A stretch of DNA of 64,000 nt from Saprospiraceae bacterium (GCA_041392805.1 JAWKLJ010000001.1:2604001-2668000), one strand, 5' to 3'; positions 36,523-46,149 are shown, counted from the first letter of the stretch. Numbers and translations are program-made. The notes: generated by a model not told the origin, from the sequence alone.

Positions 36523-38001
36523 ATGAAAAAATCAAGTCCCTTTTCCTTCGTACAATATACTTCTTTAATATTGGCTTTTTTCCTTGTAGGCGCGTGTGCA
36601 GTTAACCCCGTAACAGGTAAGAAGCAAGTAATGTTTATGTCAGAGAGCCAGGAAATTGCCTTAGGCGCAGGTGCTGACCCTAGTATTGTCGCCGAATTTG
36701 GTAGTTATGAAAATGAGGCAATCCAGGCATTCATCCAGAAAAAAGGCCAAGAGATGGCCAGTATTTCGCATCGATCCAACCTGAAATTCGAGTTTAAGGT
36801 ACTGGATTCTCCAGTGGTCAATGCTTTTGCATTGCCTGGCGGCTATGTCTATTTCACCCGTGGCATTTTGGCGCACTTCAATAATGAAGCTCAATTTGCA
36901 GGCGTTTTGGGGCACGAGATAGGGCACGTTACGGCGCGCCACGGTGCGAGCCAACAAACGAAGCAAATCCTTTATTCTGGGGGCTTGATGCTTGGCATGG
37001 TACTTTCGCCGCAGCTGGCGCAGTTGGGAGATGTAGCTAGCCAAAGTTTGGGCCTGTTGTTCCTCAAGTTTGGCCGGGACGATGAAAGTCAATCCGACCG
37101 ATTGGGGGTAGAATATTCCACCAAGATCGGCTATGATGCCAAAGAAATGGCCAAATTCTTTGGTGTACTAGATCGTTTGACGGGTGGCCCGGAAGGCCGG
37201 GTACCAACATTTATGTCCACCCACCCCGATCCTGCCGACCGAAACGTTAAGGTGGATGAAATGGCCAAAGAGTGGCAAGCTAAATCAACTGGCCAAAATT
37301 TTGCTATCAATCGAGACAGTTACCTTCGCCTGATAGACGGCATTGTCTATGGCGAAGATCCTCGCCAGGGATTTGTGGAAGACAATAACTTTTACCATCC
37401 GGAATTGAAATTCCAATTCCCAACGCCTGTGGGTTGGCAAGTCCAGAACTCCCCTCAGCAATTGGCCATGGCACCCAAGGACGGAAAGGCCGTCATGATC
37501 ATGAATTTGGCCCAAGGCCAGTCCTTGGAGGCAGCAGCAACAGCCACCACCGAACAGTACAAATTAAAAACGATTTCTTCCAAAAGTACAACGGTAAATG
37601 GTTTTCAAGCGATTGAAATGGTGTCAGAGATGGTAAATGAGCAACAACAGCAGCAACAAGGACAGCAAGCCCAAGCAGTACAAATTCAAACCTATCTTAT
37701 CCTGTACAACAACTTGATCTATAGGTTCTTGGGCATGTCTTATGCTCAAGATTTTGGTGCTTACCAGACCGTTTTTCTGAATACTATGCGCAATTTCAAA
37801 ACCTTGACTGATCCCAACAAGCTCAATCGCCAACCCGAGCGGATTGCCGTCAAAGCAGTGCAACAAGGCGGCACCTTGGCTGATGTCTTTCGTTTTTATG
37901 GACTGGACAGCAAACGACACGAAGAATTTGCCATTCTGAATGATATGCAACTGAGTGACGCCGTTCCTACGGGAATGTTAATCAAAGTACTGCAGTGGTA
38001 A
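36523..38001 (+). CDS. M48-family metalloprotease lipoprotein with LysM-like C-terminus
   Basis: 492 residues. Lipoprotein signal ending FFLVGACAV. Zinc motif GVLGHEIGHVTARHG (HEIGH) and the third ligand in DDESQSDRLGVEYS, as in BepA/LoiP proteases that process misassembled outer-membrane proteins. Residues about 290-430 form a second domain with a Gln-rich loop, and the end (LADVFRFYGLDSKRHEEFAIL...LIKVLQW) resembles a LysM-like fold. The active site is intact. Confidence 0.92.
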   Translation: MKKSSPFSFVQYTSLILAFFLVGACAVNPVTGKKQVMFMSESQEIALGAGADPSIVAEFGSYENEAIQAFIQKKGQEMASISHRSNLKFEFKVLDSPVVNAFALPGGYVYFTRGILAHFNNEAQFAGVLGHEIGHVTARHGASQQTKQILYSGGLMLGMVLSPQLAQLGDVASQSLGLLFLKFGRDDESQSDRLGVEYSTKIGYDAKEMAKFFGVLDRLTGGPEGRVPTFMSTHPDPADRNVKVDEMAKEWQAKSTGQNFAINRDSYLRLIDGIVYGEDPRQGFVEDNNFYHPELKFQFPTPVGWQVQNSPQQLAMAPKDGKAVMIMNLAQGQSLEAAATATTEQYKLKTISSKSTTVNGFQAIEMVSEMVNEQQQQQQGQQAQAVQIQTYLILYNNLIYRFLGMSYAQDFGAYQTVFLNTMRNFKTLTDPNKLNRQPERIAVKAVQQGGTLADVFRFYGLDSKRHEEFAILNDMQLSDAVPTGMLIKVLQW

Positions 38002-38007
38002 TTTTTT

Positions 38008-38097
38008 GGACGTAGAGTTATTGGAGGGTTAGAGGTATTGGAGATCGTTAGTTAGTCTTTTCTCCACTAACTTCACCCCTCCAATAACTCTACGTCC
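38008..38097. repeat. Perfect 21-bp inverted repeat between convergent genes
   Basis: Arms 38008-38028 and 38077-38097 (GGACGTAGAGTTATTGGAGGG and complement) with a 48-base loop, flanked outside by T-run and A-run. The right arm plus A-tract matches the CCTCCAATAACTCCACGTCC block of the repeat at 17485. It may terminate transcription, but the tracts lie on the wrong side for a classical terminator. Confidence 0.75.
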
Positions 38098-38133
38098 CCT
38101 AAAAAAGCCTTGAAATCAGCTCAGGGAGAATGC

Positions 38134-40038
38134 CTACTCCTCCCGATATTGCCGCTGATCTCCCAATTGCTTGGAGATTTCATGCAATTCTATTTGCAGC
38201 TTTTGCATTTTATCATGATAATCTCGCTGCAGCTTTTCTTGTAATTCCTGCATGCGCGCCTGTGTTTTTTGATTCGTTTCTGAATTTAGTTTTTGAAAAG
38301 CTTCTTGTTGCTTTTCTCTCACTTCCTGAAGTTTTTTCATCTCATCACTCTGCATAAATCGTTCATGTACTTCATTGAGCGCTTTCATTTGTGTTTGCAA
38401 TTTTAGCTCCAAATCTCCTTGCTGTAGCTGGAATTCCCTATGCAAGTCCTCCATTTTCTTTTGCAACTCCATATGAAGGGCCTCATTGTTTTTTAAGTCG
38501 CCCCTGGTTTCTATTTCTCGAGCAATAGCCTCCGCCTTTTTCTCAAAAGCCTTGTGAATTTCTTCAAATTTCTTCATGTCAGGCGATTCCATGAGGGCTT
38601 TTTCTTTTTCTCTCATTTCTTCCGACAACTTTCTTTCGATGCGTTCCATTTCTTTCTCTAAACCTTCATTTTCTCCTTGCCATTCTTCCTCAAATTTTCG
38701 ATGAGCGGTTTCAAATTCACGCATCAATTTTTCCATTTCCTGTCTTTCGGGGCTGTTCTCCATTTCTCTGGCCAAGGCCTCCATTTGTTCTATCAAGGCT
38801 TGCTCTTTTTTGCGAAGTGCCTTCAACGCTTCCGGTGGAATGGTATCTTGAGCTATCTGGAATATAGCGGGAGAAGAAGACCTTGCGCGGTTTTCATCAG
38901 CCAGCGCCTGAGCGGCTAATATCGATTCGGCAGCTGCCACCCGTTCGGCCAGGACCGGCCTTGCATCCATTTCTGCGTCTGCTGGATTAGCCATGGCCGC
39001 TCCTACTTGCCTTTCTAATATGGGGCTGGTCCTAAAGGCTGCCAAAACAAAAAAGGCGGTTATTAATAATATACTGAGCCAACCTTTGGTCAACACATTA
39101 GCTTTCGGTTCTTCGCCTATCAATCGCTGAATGCGAGCGATGACTTTACTTTCCGGAGCATTAAAAGACATGGCCAAAGAAGGCGTTTCCAGTCGCCATT
39201 CCTCTAATTTGGCAAGGGTATAGGCAAGTTGATGTTTATTCTTCGTTAAACCTACAGCGACATCATCACAACACAATTCGCGTTCTTCCCTTATGTTTTT
39301 GGAAATCCACCAAACAGCGGGGTTAAAAAAGAGCGCCACTTCTACAATCGACTGCAAGATATTCACAGCAAAATCATAGCGCTGGATATGCGCCAATTCA
39401 TGTGCCAGAATACAGGCAACCTGGTCGGTTGTTAAACCGTTAACTAAGCCAATAGGCATTAAGATAACTGGCTGTATAACACCTACCGTTAAGGGACTAG
39501 TGACCCAATCACTCTCCATCAGACGCACCACTCTACGGATGCCCAGTCGATCCGCATAAGTCTGCATATGATCCATCCATTGGCCTGAGATAGGACTGGC
39601 ATTGATTTGCAAACGCTGAATATACACCAATTCTAAGACCAAACGGATAGACATCATCCCTACACCTGCTAACCAGGAGATAACTAAAAAAGGGAAAAAA
39701 ACAGTCGGGAAATTCATACCTCCTTCCGTTTCACCTATCGCTGCCGCAAAGGGGTTGGCTAACTCATAAAACGACTCCCCTGGCCCCATCCCCGCAATCA
39801 CCTCGCTTGCAGATAAATTGTTATAAATGCCAATGAACGTTGCCAATACCATCCCCGAAAAGAGGAATAGCCCCAGGATACCCACCCCATACCGAGTGGC
39901 GGCACTTGCACCCTTTAGGTAATGCCAGCTAAGGCTCAATAAACCAACGATCAAAAGCCCTTGCCAAAGGGAATGCAACATGCTTTGTCCGATGGCCTGT
40001 ATGAGTGCATCAGACATGAAATATTCAATGATTGTCAT
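38134..40038 (-). CDS. BlaR1/MecR1-like M56 sensor peptidase
   Basis: 634 residues. Four or five membrane helices (LHSLWQGLLIVGLLSLSW and on) surround a cytoplasmic M56 peptidase motif LAHELAHIQRYDF with its downstream Glu (NIREERELCCDDVAV). The C-terminal half (about 380-634) is a long charged coiled coil rich in Glu/Lys/Met in place of a penicillin-binding sensor domain, so the signal is probably not a beta-lactam. It overlaps the BlaI-like gene by 14 bp if started at 40038; the ATG at 40017 is an alternative. It would cleave the partner repressor on induction. Confidence 0.9.
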   Translation of the reverse strand: MTIIEYFMSDALIQAIGQSMLHSLWQGLLIVGLLSLSWHYLKGASAATRYGVGILGLFLFSGMVLATFIGIYNNLSASEVIAGMGPGESFYELANPFAAAIGETEGGMNFPTVFFPFLVISWLAGVGMMSIRLVLELVYIQRLQINASPISGQWMDHMQTYADRLGIRRVVRLMESDWVTSPLTVGVIQPVILMPIGLVNGLTTDQVACILAHELAHIQRYDFAVNILQSIVEVALFFNPAVWWISKNIREERELCCDDVAVGLTKNKHQLAYTLAKLEEWRLETPSLAMSFNAPESKVIARIQRLIGEEPKANVLTKGWLSILLITAFFVLAAFRTSPILERQVGAAMANPADAEMDARPVLAERVAAAESILAAQALADENRARSSSPAIFQIAQDTIPPEALKALRKKEQALIEQMEALAREMENSPERQEMEKLMREFETAHRKFEEEWQGENEGLEKEMERIERKLSEEMREKEKALMESPDMKKFEEIHKAFEKKAEAIAREIETRGDLKNNEALHMELQKKMEDLHREFQLQQGDLELKLQTQMKALNEVHERFMQSDEMKKLQEVREKQQEAFQKLNSETNQKTQARMQELQEKLQRDYHDKMQKLQIELHEISKQLGDQRQYREE

Positions 40039-40411
40039 GATTGTCTTTTTCTAATTGTTGAATTAAATCTTTGATTCGTGCCAAATCCTGCATGCTGGTC
40101 TTTTGATGACCCAATGCATGCATGGCTAATTTGAGCGGTGAGCCTTCAAAAACCGTGTTCAGCAATTTATCCACCATGTTCTCTTGAATGATATCCTTTT
40201 TTACAATGGCTTCGTACAGGTGTGTCTTCTGCGAAGTGTCCCTTTTTAGAAAGTCTTTGTCCGCCATGACTTGCATCATTTTGAGCGTGGTAGTATAAAC
40301 GACTTTACGGTTTTTGTTTAGTTCGGTATGCACAAAACGAACGCTGGATGCGCCATGTTCCCATAGCACACTTAAGACTTCGAGTTCTGCATCAGTAGGT
40401 TTCTTGTCCAT
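40025..40411 (-). CDS. BlaI/MecI-family repressor
   Basis: 128 residues. Winged helix (PTDAELEVLSVLWEHGASSVRFVHTEL, YTTTLKMMQVMADKDFLKRD) plus a helical dimer tail. Known BlaI proteins are cleaved through the partner BlaR1. Here the downstream M56 gene overlaps it, and twin palindromes flank its -7 element, so autorepression is expected. Confidence 0.93.
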   Translation of the reverse strand: MDKKPTDAELEVLSVLWEHGASSVRFVHTELNKNRKVVYTTTLKMMQVMADKDFLKRDTSQKTHLYEAIVKKDIIQENMVDKLLNTVFEGSPLKLAMHALGHQKTSMQDLARIKDLIQQLEKDNHDNH

Positions 40412-40433
40412 ATTCCTAGGATTTACAACAATC

Positions 40434-40483
40434 TACGATAGTTATCGTATGACAAATATATACGATAGTTATCGTAGATGCAA
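40434..40483 (-). promoter_or_regulatory. Promoter with two BlaI-type operators
   Basis: TACGATAGTTATCGTA occurs twice, at 40434-40449 and 40461-40476, each with 7-bp palindromic arms and 27 bp centre to centre. Between them the minus strand reads TATATTTG (40460-40453), a -7 match, and TTG at 40483-40481 is a -33 at 20 bases. One operator lies in the spacer, the other at the start point. Confidence 0.82.
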
Positions 40484-40664
40484 GTGCTATATGCTTTTTT
40501 TTAAAGGAAAATATTTGAGCGGGTTGTTTTTGAACTGGTTTGCGGGGAGCAAACTGAGTGTACTGAGCAGTCGCAGACCTCAGAAGTTTACTGAAGGGGG
40601 ACCTGGCTAAACTGTGCTGTTTCGCTCGGCTTGTCAGGGAGCCAAGCTGGGAAGTGCAGGGAGA

Positions 40665-40730
40665 GATGTCGGTGAAAAACACCGACATCAGCCGGTGAGA
40701 AACACCGACATCAGCTCGGTGAAAAGTTTT
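40665..40730. repeat. GATGTCGGTG hairpin repeats
   Basis: A perfect 10-bp stem GATGTCGGTG-AAAAA-CACCGACATC (40665-40689) is followed by partial copies of the same unit. Same family as the his-operon repeat at 27862. It lies in the 354-bp gap upstream of blaI; no gene was seen there. Confidence 0.8.
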
Positions 40731-40765
40731 AAAGGTATTAGAGGGTTTAAATTATCCTTTTCGCT

Positions 40766-41275
40766 TTATCCTCTTGACAAAATATACCTTACCCCTAAGG
40801 ATCCATAACCAGCCCCAAAACCAGAAATAAAGTTTGTCCCAATAAAATAGGTTGGAATCCAATCAATCGTTAAACTAATTGGAGCGTCTTCGAAGGTGTA
40901 GTCCAAGCCTAGGTAACCTTGAATACCAATACTAGAAGAGGAATACCGCTGGCCAAAATAAACCTTTTCATCATAACTCCAGATAAAAAAAGAAGCGCCT
41001 CCGCCAAAGTAATACTGGAGTCCGGGCGCACTTTCAATCGGCTTGTGCACTTGGTAAGCACCACTAATGGACAGCCAATTGTAAAAAGAATAACTGCGAA
41101 AACCGATATAACCTTCCAGCGCATTTGATTCATTCATAAAATACTTGATGGAAGCGGATAATGGCGAACCAAGTCTCGCTCCAATCGCCGTTTTATATTC
41201 CTGCCCATTAAGCTGGAAAGCTGCTAAGAACAACAAGGTCACTGAAAAAGAAAGTACTTTTACATTCATTCTCAT
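40766..41275 (-). CDS. Small outer-membrane beta-barrel-like protein
   Basis: 169 residues. Signal peptide (VLSFSVTLLFLAAFQLNGQ) and then alternating aromatic beta-strands (EGYIGFRSYSF, GLQYYFGGGASFFIW, SIGIQGYLGLDYTF, LTIDWIPTYFIG), fitting an eight-strand barrel. No specific family was recognised. It lies 39 bp downstream of the four-repeat periplasmic protein on the same strand and may be cotranscribed. Confidence 0.7.
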   Translation of the reverse strand: MRMNVKVLSFSVTLLFLAAFQLNGQEYKTAIGARLGSPLSASIKYFMNESNALEGYIGFRSYSFYNWLSISGAYQVHKPIESAPGLQYYFGGGASFFIWSYDEKVYFGQRYSSSSIGIQGYLGLDYTFEDAPISLTIDWIPTYFIGTNFISGFGAGYGSLGVRYILSRG

Positions 41276-41314
41276 TAGATTAGGAATTTAGTTAGGAAAA
41301 GAAATATAACAACA

Positions 41315-43135
41315 TTACTTACATCCTTGTATCGCCTGTTCCCATACGGTCATCATCTGGCGAGCCATTTCAATATTATCTAACAGTAGCAGGAAACTGT
41401 TTACCTCAGGGCTACCTTTCCCATCATCTTGTGCATGCTGGATAGCTTTTTGCCTTTTTTGAGCAGTAATTTCAATGGCCAATTCTTTGCTAGAAATATT
41501 AAAATCAATTTTTTCTGCATCCAAATCACCCAACTCAAAGTCATAGGTGTGGCTGACTGTCTTTTTGGATTTTTCAATAGTTTGATTGAAGGTCCACTTA
41601 CAGGCATTTGCTGCATCTTGAACAAGGCTTTGTTGATAAGCGGCCGTTGGCGTTTCAATGGCTGTTGTATGGTCTGCAATCCACTGGAAAGCCCCTTCTG
41701 CACCTAATGGCGCTTTCATTACCAAATCTGTTTTACAATTGGAAATCACTTTGGGAAGTAGTTGTTGCAAGTATCGGGCATTTTCCACATCTGATGCATA
41801 AATAACCTGTTTATTACTATATTTCTCGAAAACGCCATTGTCGAATGACTGGAAAAGCATTGTTTTATCCGCTGTTACCATATCAAGGGTAATGGTCTTA
41901 CCGGCAATACTAACATCCAGGTTTTGATGATCCAAGTCATTAAAGTTGAAATTAACGCTGGTTTTTGATGAGCCATTTTTTGTAGACTTCGTTTGGGTTA
42001 ATTCCGTAATACAGCTTGTTCCTATCTCCTGATTTACAGGATCTCCGCCATCTATCCCTATGGCCAAATGTTCTTTTAACAAAGCTAAGCTTTCTTCTCG
42101 GCTATCTACCACCGGTACGTAGATCCGGAATGCTTCTCTAGCCCAGGGTATCATTTGCTGTATAGCATTTACCATTAATTTCCCCTCCTCTACCGTTTCC
42201 ACCATCACACTGAATTTATTGCTATATCCCTTCAATTCTCCCTTTTTACGCTCTGTAATAAAAGCTACCTTATCCGTTGTTTGACCTGTAACAAATAGTT
42301 TTTTTCCCTGAACATCAATAGCAATGGTGTTGGGATTGAGGTCTATTAGGTTAACAACGGCTTCTTCCTCATCAAGGTTAAACGTCACTTGTGTAGCGAT
42401 ATCCTTTCCGCGAGTAAACGATTGTTGGAAAAAATTATTCCCGCCCCTCACATCTCTCGTATTTTCAGCAAGCCACTCCATACCATTATCCAGGTTAACC
42501 AATTCCACCCTTTCGTTGACTTGTTCCCTGGCCTGAGCAATGGCAGCTCTAAAGCCCGCTTGTATGGCTTGGGCATTGGCAGGATCAACGGCATAAAGCG
42601 TGAAGGATTGAGTATAATTATCCTGCTTCCCATTGGTAAACGGAAGAATAAATTTTTGCTTGTCCAGGCAACTTATCTTGATTTCATAATGGGTTTTCTT
42701 CTGGGAATAATCGATTTGGTCTTGATCGATATTTACCAGGTTGAATTGATACTTGTCATTGGTGACCTTATTTCCTTTGAAGGTTTTAACTTCCAGGGTT
42801 ACCAAATAAGGTGCTTCGGTTTCAAAGACCAAGGTTTGCTCGAAACGTTCCTTCTCGGTAGTAACCGTAGACAAATGGTTCATCATATTCTGTAGGCTGA
42901 TGGCTAGTTCATTTGGGGGCACCAGCGGAGCTACTATTTCCTGGGCATTTAAAAAAACGGACGTTATTCCGAGGAAGAAAATACTTAGTAGTTTGACGGA
43001 AATAAATGGTACACCTTTTTTCAAATATTCGCGACTATTTTCACACAACTTCCTTTCTGTCAGTTGTTTTGAAAATTTTAGCGAATCAAAAGTTGTATCA
43101 TTTATTTTTCTTCCGTCTCTTAGTGAAAAACGCAT
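41315..43135 (-). CDS. Periplasmic protein of four divergent repeats, signal peptide split by an insertion
   Basis: 606 residues from the ATG at 43135 (MRFSLRDGRKIND). After an internal hydrophobic signal (SIFFLGITSVFLNAQ) come four ~135-residue units with a shared pattern (weak F-T-R/Q-S strand, a Y/F-x-F-N-L-x-D-L-D strand, then KLFVTGQTTDK-like strand, helix). Function unknown. Between residues 5 and 51 the coding sequence is the 131-bp foldback element plus CTTA duplication. Deleting it restores MRFSLSIFFLGITSVF, a normal signal peptide. Whether the present start is 43135, a TTG inside the element, or none is unclear. An in-frame start at 43204 is less likely. Confidence 0.75.
   Translation of the reverse strand: MRFSLRDGRKINDTTFDSLKFSKQLTERKLCENSREYLKKGVPFISVKLLSIFFLGITSVFLNAQEIVAPLVPPNELAISLQNMMNHLSTVTTEKERFEQTLVFETEAPYLVTLEVKTFKGNKVTNDKYQFNLVNIDQDQIDYSQKKTHYEIKISCLDKQKFILPFTNGKQDNYTQSFTLYAVDPANAQAIQAGFRAAIAQAREQVNERVELVNLDNGMEWLAENTRDVRGGNNFFQQSFTRGKDIATQVTFNLDEEEAVVNLIDLNPNTIAIDVQGKKLFVTGQTTDKVAFITERKKGELKGYSNKFSVMVETVEEGKLMVNAIQQMIPWAREAFRIYVPVVDSREESLALLKEHLAIGIDGGDPVNQEIGTSCITELTQTKSTKNGSSKTSVNFNFNDLDHQNLDVSIAGKTITLDMVTADKTMLFQSFDNGVFEKYSNKQVIYASDVENARYLQQLLPKVISNCKTDLVMKAPLGAEGAFQWIADHTTAIETPTAAYQQSLVQDAANACKWTFNQTIEKSKKTVSHTYDFELGDLDAEKIDFNISSKELAIEITAQKRQKAIQHAQDDGKGSPEVNSFLLLLDNIEMARQMMTVWEQAIQGCK
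42988..43118. mobile_element. 131-bp foldback element, copy 2, inside a coding region
   Basis: Same length as copy 1 and 121/131 identical, flanked by CTTA (42984-42987 and 43119-43122). Total added length is 135 bp, a multiple of three, and both strands' frames stay open through it in the host-gene frame. Confidence 0.82.
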
Positions 43136-43318
43136 AGGGATTTTTTTTTGAGTTAGCAAATAGCATTTTTTGGGTTCTCTTCCTGTTTTGAGTACTAATG
43201 GCAAGCAAAAAAGGTCAGAGAAGGTCCTTTTTCAACAAAAAATTACATAAAAAAGATTAATCCGCCAACTTTTTACATTATCCTTTTTATACTACGCACT
43301 TTATACTCGATTACTCCT

Positions 43319-43326
43319 TATCTTTG
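43319..43326 (+). promoter_or_regulatory. -7 element upstream of mnmG
   Basis: TATCTTTG matches TAnnTTTG, 69 bp before the mnmG start. No clear -33 TTG at 19-21 bases. Confidence 0.4.
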
Positions 43327-43395
43327 CTGCACTTTTGATGAAAATCGAACTTTTTAAGCGTTTTTGTCATTGATGGATAAAAAATAGCGGATAAG

Positions 43396-45261
43396 ATGTT
43401 TCCAATATATGATGTGATTGTGGTAGGAGCTGGACATGCAGGCTGTGAAGCAGCAGTGTCCGCTGCGAATATGGGGTCTAAGGTGCTGTTGGCCACGATG
43501 AATATGAATACGATAGCGCAGATGTCCTGCAATCCGGCAATGGGTGGCGTGGCCAAAGGACAAATTGTGCGGGAAGTTGATGCTTTAGGCGGTTATTCTG
43601 GCATTGTTACCGATCATACCATGATCCAATTCCGGATGCTCAACAAGTCCAAAGGTCCCGCTATGTGGAGCCCACGCGCCCAAAGTGATCGGATGCTTTT
43701 TGCGGCCAAATGGCGGGAAATGTTAGAGGGACATCCCAATATTGACTTCTGGCAGGAAATGGTTAATGGCTTATTGGTCAAAGATGGAAGGGTACAAGGC
43801 GTTCGGACGGGTATTGGTTTGGAGATTCAAAGTAAGTCCGTTATTTTAACCAATGGAACCTTTCTGAATGGATTGATCCACATAGGAGAAAAGCAATTTG
43901 GGGGAGGACGTGCTGGCGAAAAAGCCGCTACAGGCATCACCGAGCAACTCGTGGAGCTAGGCTTCGAAGCAGGGCGTATGAAAACAGGAACACCTGCCAG
44001 GGTGGATGGCCGCAGTCTGGACTGGGACCGAATGGAAGTTCAACCTGGGGATGAAAACCCTGGTCAATTTTCTTACACAGCTACCCCAAAACTCAAAAAA
44101 CAATTACCCTGTCACGTTACCTACACCAGTAAAGAAGTACACGAGATTCTGAAAACAGGATTCGATCGTTCTCCGCTGTTTAATGGTCGAATTCGAGGAT
44201 TAGGCCCTCGTTATTGCCCATCGATAGAAGATAAAATCGACCGGTTTTCAGATCGCGACCGTCACCAGTTATTTGTAGAACCAGAGGGTTGGAATACCTG
44301 CGAGATTTATGTAAATGGCTTTTCATCTTCCTTACCCGAAGATGTCCAGTTTAAAGCTATGCGCCAGATCGTTGGTTTTGAAAAGGTGAAAATGTTCAGG
44401 CCAGGCTATGCCATCGAATATGACTTTTTCCCACCGACGCAACTAAAAATATCGCTGGAAACCCATCTGGTGGAAAACCTTTTCTTTGCTGGCCAGATCA
44501 ACGGTACCACAGGCTATGAAGAAGCGGCGTGCCAAGGTCTGATGGCAGGTATTAACGCTCATTTGAAGATCAATGAAGAAGAACCTTTCATTCTTCGTCG
44601 GTCTGAGGCGTATATTGGCGTGCTGATCGATGACCTCGTTAATAAGGGGACCAAAGAGCCTTATCGGATGTTTACTTCTCGGGCAGAATACCGCATCCTA
44701 CTCCGTCAAGACAACGCTGACCTCCGCCTAACACCGCTCGCCCAAAAACTAGGTATGACTGGTTTAGAGGATCGAATCGCCCGTGCAGAAGAAAAGAAAG
44801 CAGCTGCCCAAGCCATCGAAAAATACTTCCAGGATACCAGTATCGACCACGACCAGGTGAATGCTTTCCTGGAGAGCAAAGGCACCGCTCCGCTCAAGCA
44901 AAAAGTGAAGCTCCATGGCGTCTTACTTCGCCCACAAATCAGTATCCAGGACCTTCGGGAAGCCATTCCTAGTATTAATACCTACCTTAATGGCTATGAC
45001 CAGGAATCCGTTGAGCTCGCAGAGATCAATATGAAATACGAAGGTTATATCAAAAAGGAAGAGGAAATGGTGGCAAAAATGAGCCGCCTGGAATCGGTTC
45101 GCCTGACAGATAACTTCGACTATAAACAACTCGTTTCCTTATCATCCGAAGCCCGGGAAAAACTCACCCAGATCAAACCCAGTACCATCGGCCAAGCCAG
45201 TAGAATCAGCGGTGTTTCGCCGTCAGATATCTCGGTGTTGCTGGTGCATATGGGGAGGTAG
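43396..45261 (+). CDS. mnmG: tRNA uridine-5-carboxymethylaminomethyl(34) synthesis enzyme
   Basis: 621 residues. FAD-binding start VIVVGAGHAGCEAAVSAANMG, MSCNPAMGGVAKGQIVREVDALGG, GTFLNGLIHIG, RMKTGTPARVD, LFFAGQINGTTGYEEAACQG, and the C-terminal helical domain binding MnmE/tRNA. Acts with MnmE to modify U34 of several tRNAs. Full length, well conserved. Confidence 0.97.
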   Translation: MFPIYDVIVVGAGHAGCEAAVSAANMGSKVLLATMNMNTIAQMSCNPAMGGVAKGQIVREVDALGGYSGIVTDHTMIQFRMLNKSKGPAMWSPRAQSDRMLFAAKWREMLEGHPNIDFWQEMVNGLLVKDGRVQGVRTGIGLEIQSKSVILTNGTFLNGLIHIGEKQFGGGRAGEKAATGITEQLVELGFEAGRMKTGTPARVDGRSLDWDRMEVQPGDENPGQFSYTATPKLKKQLPCHVTYTSKEVHEILKTGFDRSPLFNGRIRGLGPRYCPSIEDKIDRFSDRDRHQLFVEPEGWNTCEIYVNGFSSSLPEDVQFKAMRQIVGFEKVKMFRPGYAIEYDFFPPTQLKISLETHLVENLFFAGQINGTTGYEEAACQGLMAGINAHLKINEEEPFILRRSEAYIGVLIDDLVNKGTKEPYRMFTSRAEYRILLRQDNADLRLTPLAQKLGMTGLEDRIARAEEKKAAAQAIEKYFQDTSIDHDQVNAFLESKGTAPLKQKVKLHGVLLRPQISIQDLREAIPSINTYLNGYDQESVELAEINMKYEGYIKKEEEMVAKMSRLESVRLTDNFDYKQLVSLSSEAREKLTQIKPSTIGQASRISGVSPSDISVLLVHMGR

Positions 45262-45385
45262 GGTGTTGGAGAGTGGGAATGGCACAAAACAAACCGAAAC
45301 TCATAGTGAATAGAGGAAGACGTAGTGGTGTTAGTGAAAAATGTCTAGGAACATGACAGGTTAACAGCTGGAGCTCGACCCAGCA

Positions 45386-45435
45386 GTCAAGGGGTGATTA
45401 AACATAGTTTTTTCCTAGGTGAATCACCCCTTGAC
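45386..45435. repeat. Perfect 14-bp inverted repeat in the mnmG-Uma2 gap
   Basis: GTCAAGGGGTGATT (45386-45399) pairs with AATCACCCCTTGAC (45422-45435). Flanking text AGCTGGAGCTCG and CTCAGCGACACAGCCGC resembles the GC-rich ends of the repeats at 11968 and 17590 in reverse order, and CCTGCC/GGCAGG follows at 45471. Likely mnmG terminator plus repeat; the 306-bp gap has no gene. Confidence 0.65.
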
Positions 45436-45567
45436 GGCTCAGCGACACAGCCGCTATTTTCCTGCCTTCGGCAGGCAGGGATTTTTATTGACATTTTAAC
45501 CTTAAATCCGGTTACCTTTTTCCGAAAAATGCAATAAAGGGGTATTGAAAAATCAAAACCCAATTTG

Positions 45568-46149
45568 ATGGATACTATCGAAGAGAAAAAATACACTGCG
45601 GAAGAATATTTCAGCATCGTAGCGGAAGCAGAATACAAAATGGAATATTACCGTGGGCAAATCTTTGCCATGGCGGGCGCCAAGCCCAATCACAACATTA
45701 TCAGTCTGAATGTGGGCGCCATGTTGTACCATCATCTGTTAAACAAAGAGTGCACCGTTTTTAACAGCGACCAGGCACTAGCCATTGCAGATGACATTTA
45801 TTTTTACCCAGATATTATGGTGAGCTGTGGTGAGGTCGAATTGGACCAAGGGAAAATACGATTGCTAAACCCTGTCTTGATCGTAGAAATTTTGTCAAAA
45901 TCAACGCAAGGTTTTGATAAGGGCAAGAAGTTTACTTACTATCGCCAAATTCCTAGTCTAAAGGAATACCTGATGCTAGACGCCGAGGCCATCGGTTTTG
46001 AATCCTATTACAAAGAAGAAAATGAGTTGTGGCGAATTTCATCCGGCTTTAAATTGGATCAATCGGTGCCTTTGTATTCGCTCGATCTCCAAGTCCCTTT
46101 AGAGGCTGTTTATAAAAAGACGATAGGGCTTATTCCAATGCCAAATTAA
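45568..46149 (+). CDS. Uma2-family (DUF820) restriction-endonuclease-like protein, copy 1
   Basis: 193 residues from the ATG at 45568. PD-(D/E)xK fold: YFYPDIMVS, PVLIVEILSKST and DKGKKFTYYRQIPSLKEYLML give the Asp, Glu and Lys of the site. Uma2 proteins are widespread and multicopy in cyanobacteria and Bacteroidota; the biological role is uncertain. Near-identical to the gene 5 bp downstream. Confidence 0.88.
   Translation: MDTIEEKKYTAEEYFSIVAEAEYKMEYYRGQIFAMAGAKPNHNIISLNVGAMLYHHLLNKECTVFNSDQALAIADDIYFYPDIMVSCGEVELDQGKIRLLNPVLIVEILSKSTQGFDKGKKFTYYRQIPSLKEYLMLDAEAIGFESYYKEENELWRISSGFKLDQSVPLYSLDLQVPLEAVYKKTIGLIPMPN

Noticed and set aside
43136..43204. Longer start at 43204 for the four-repeat protein
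   Set aside because: Adds a charged segment without signal features; removing the foldback element gives a perfect signal peptide from 43135.
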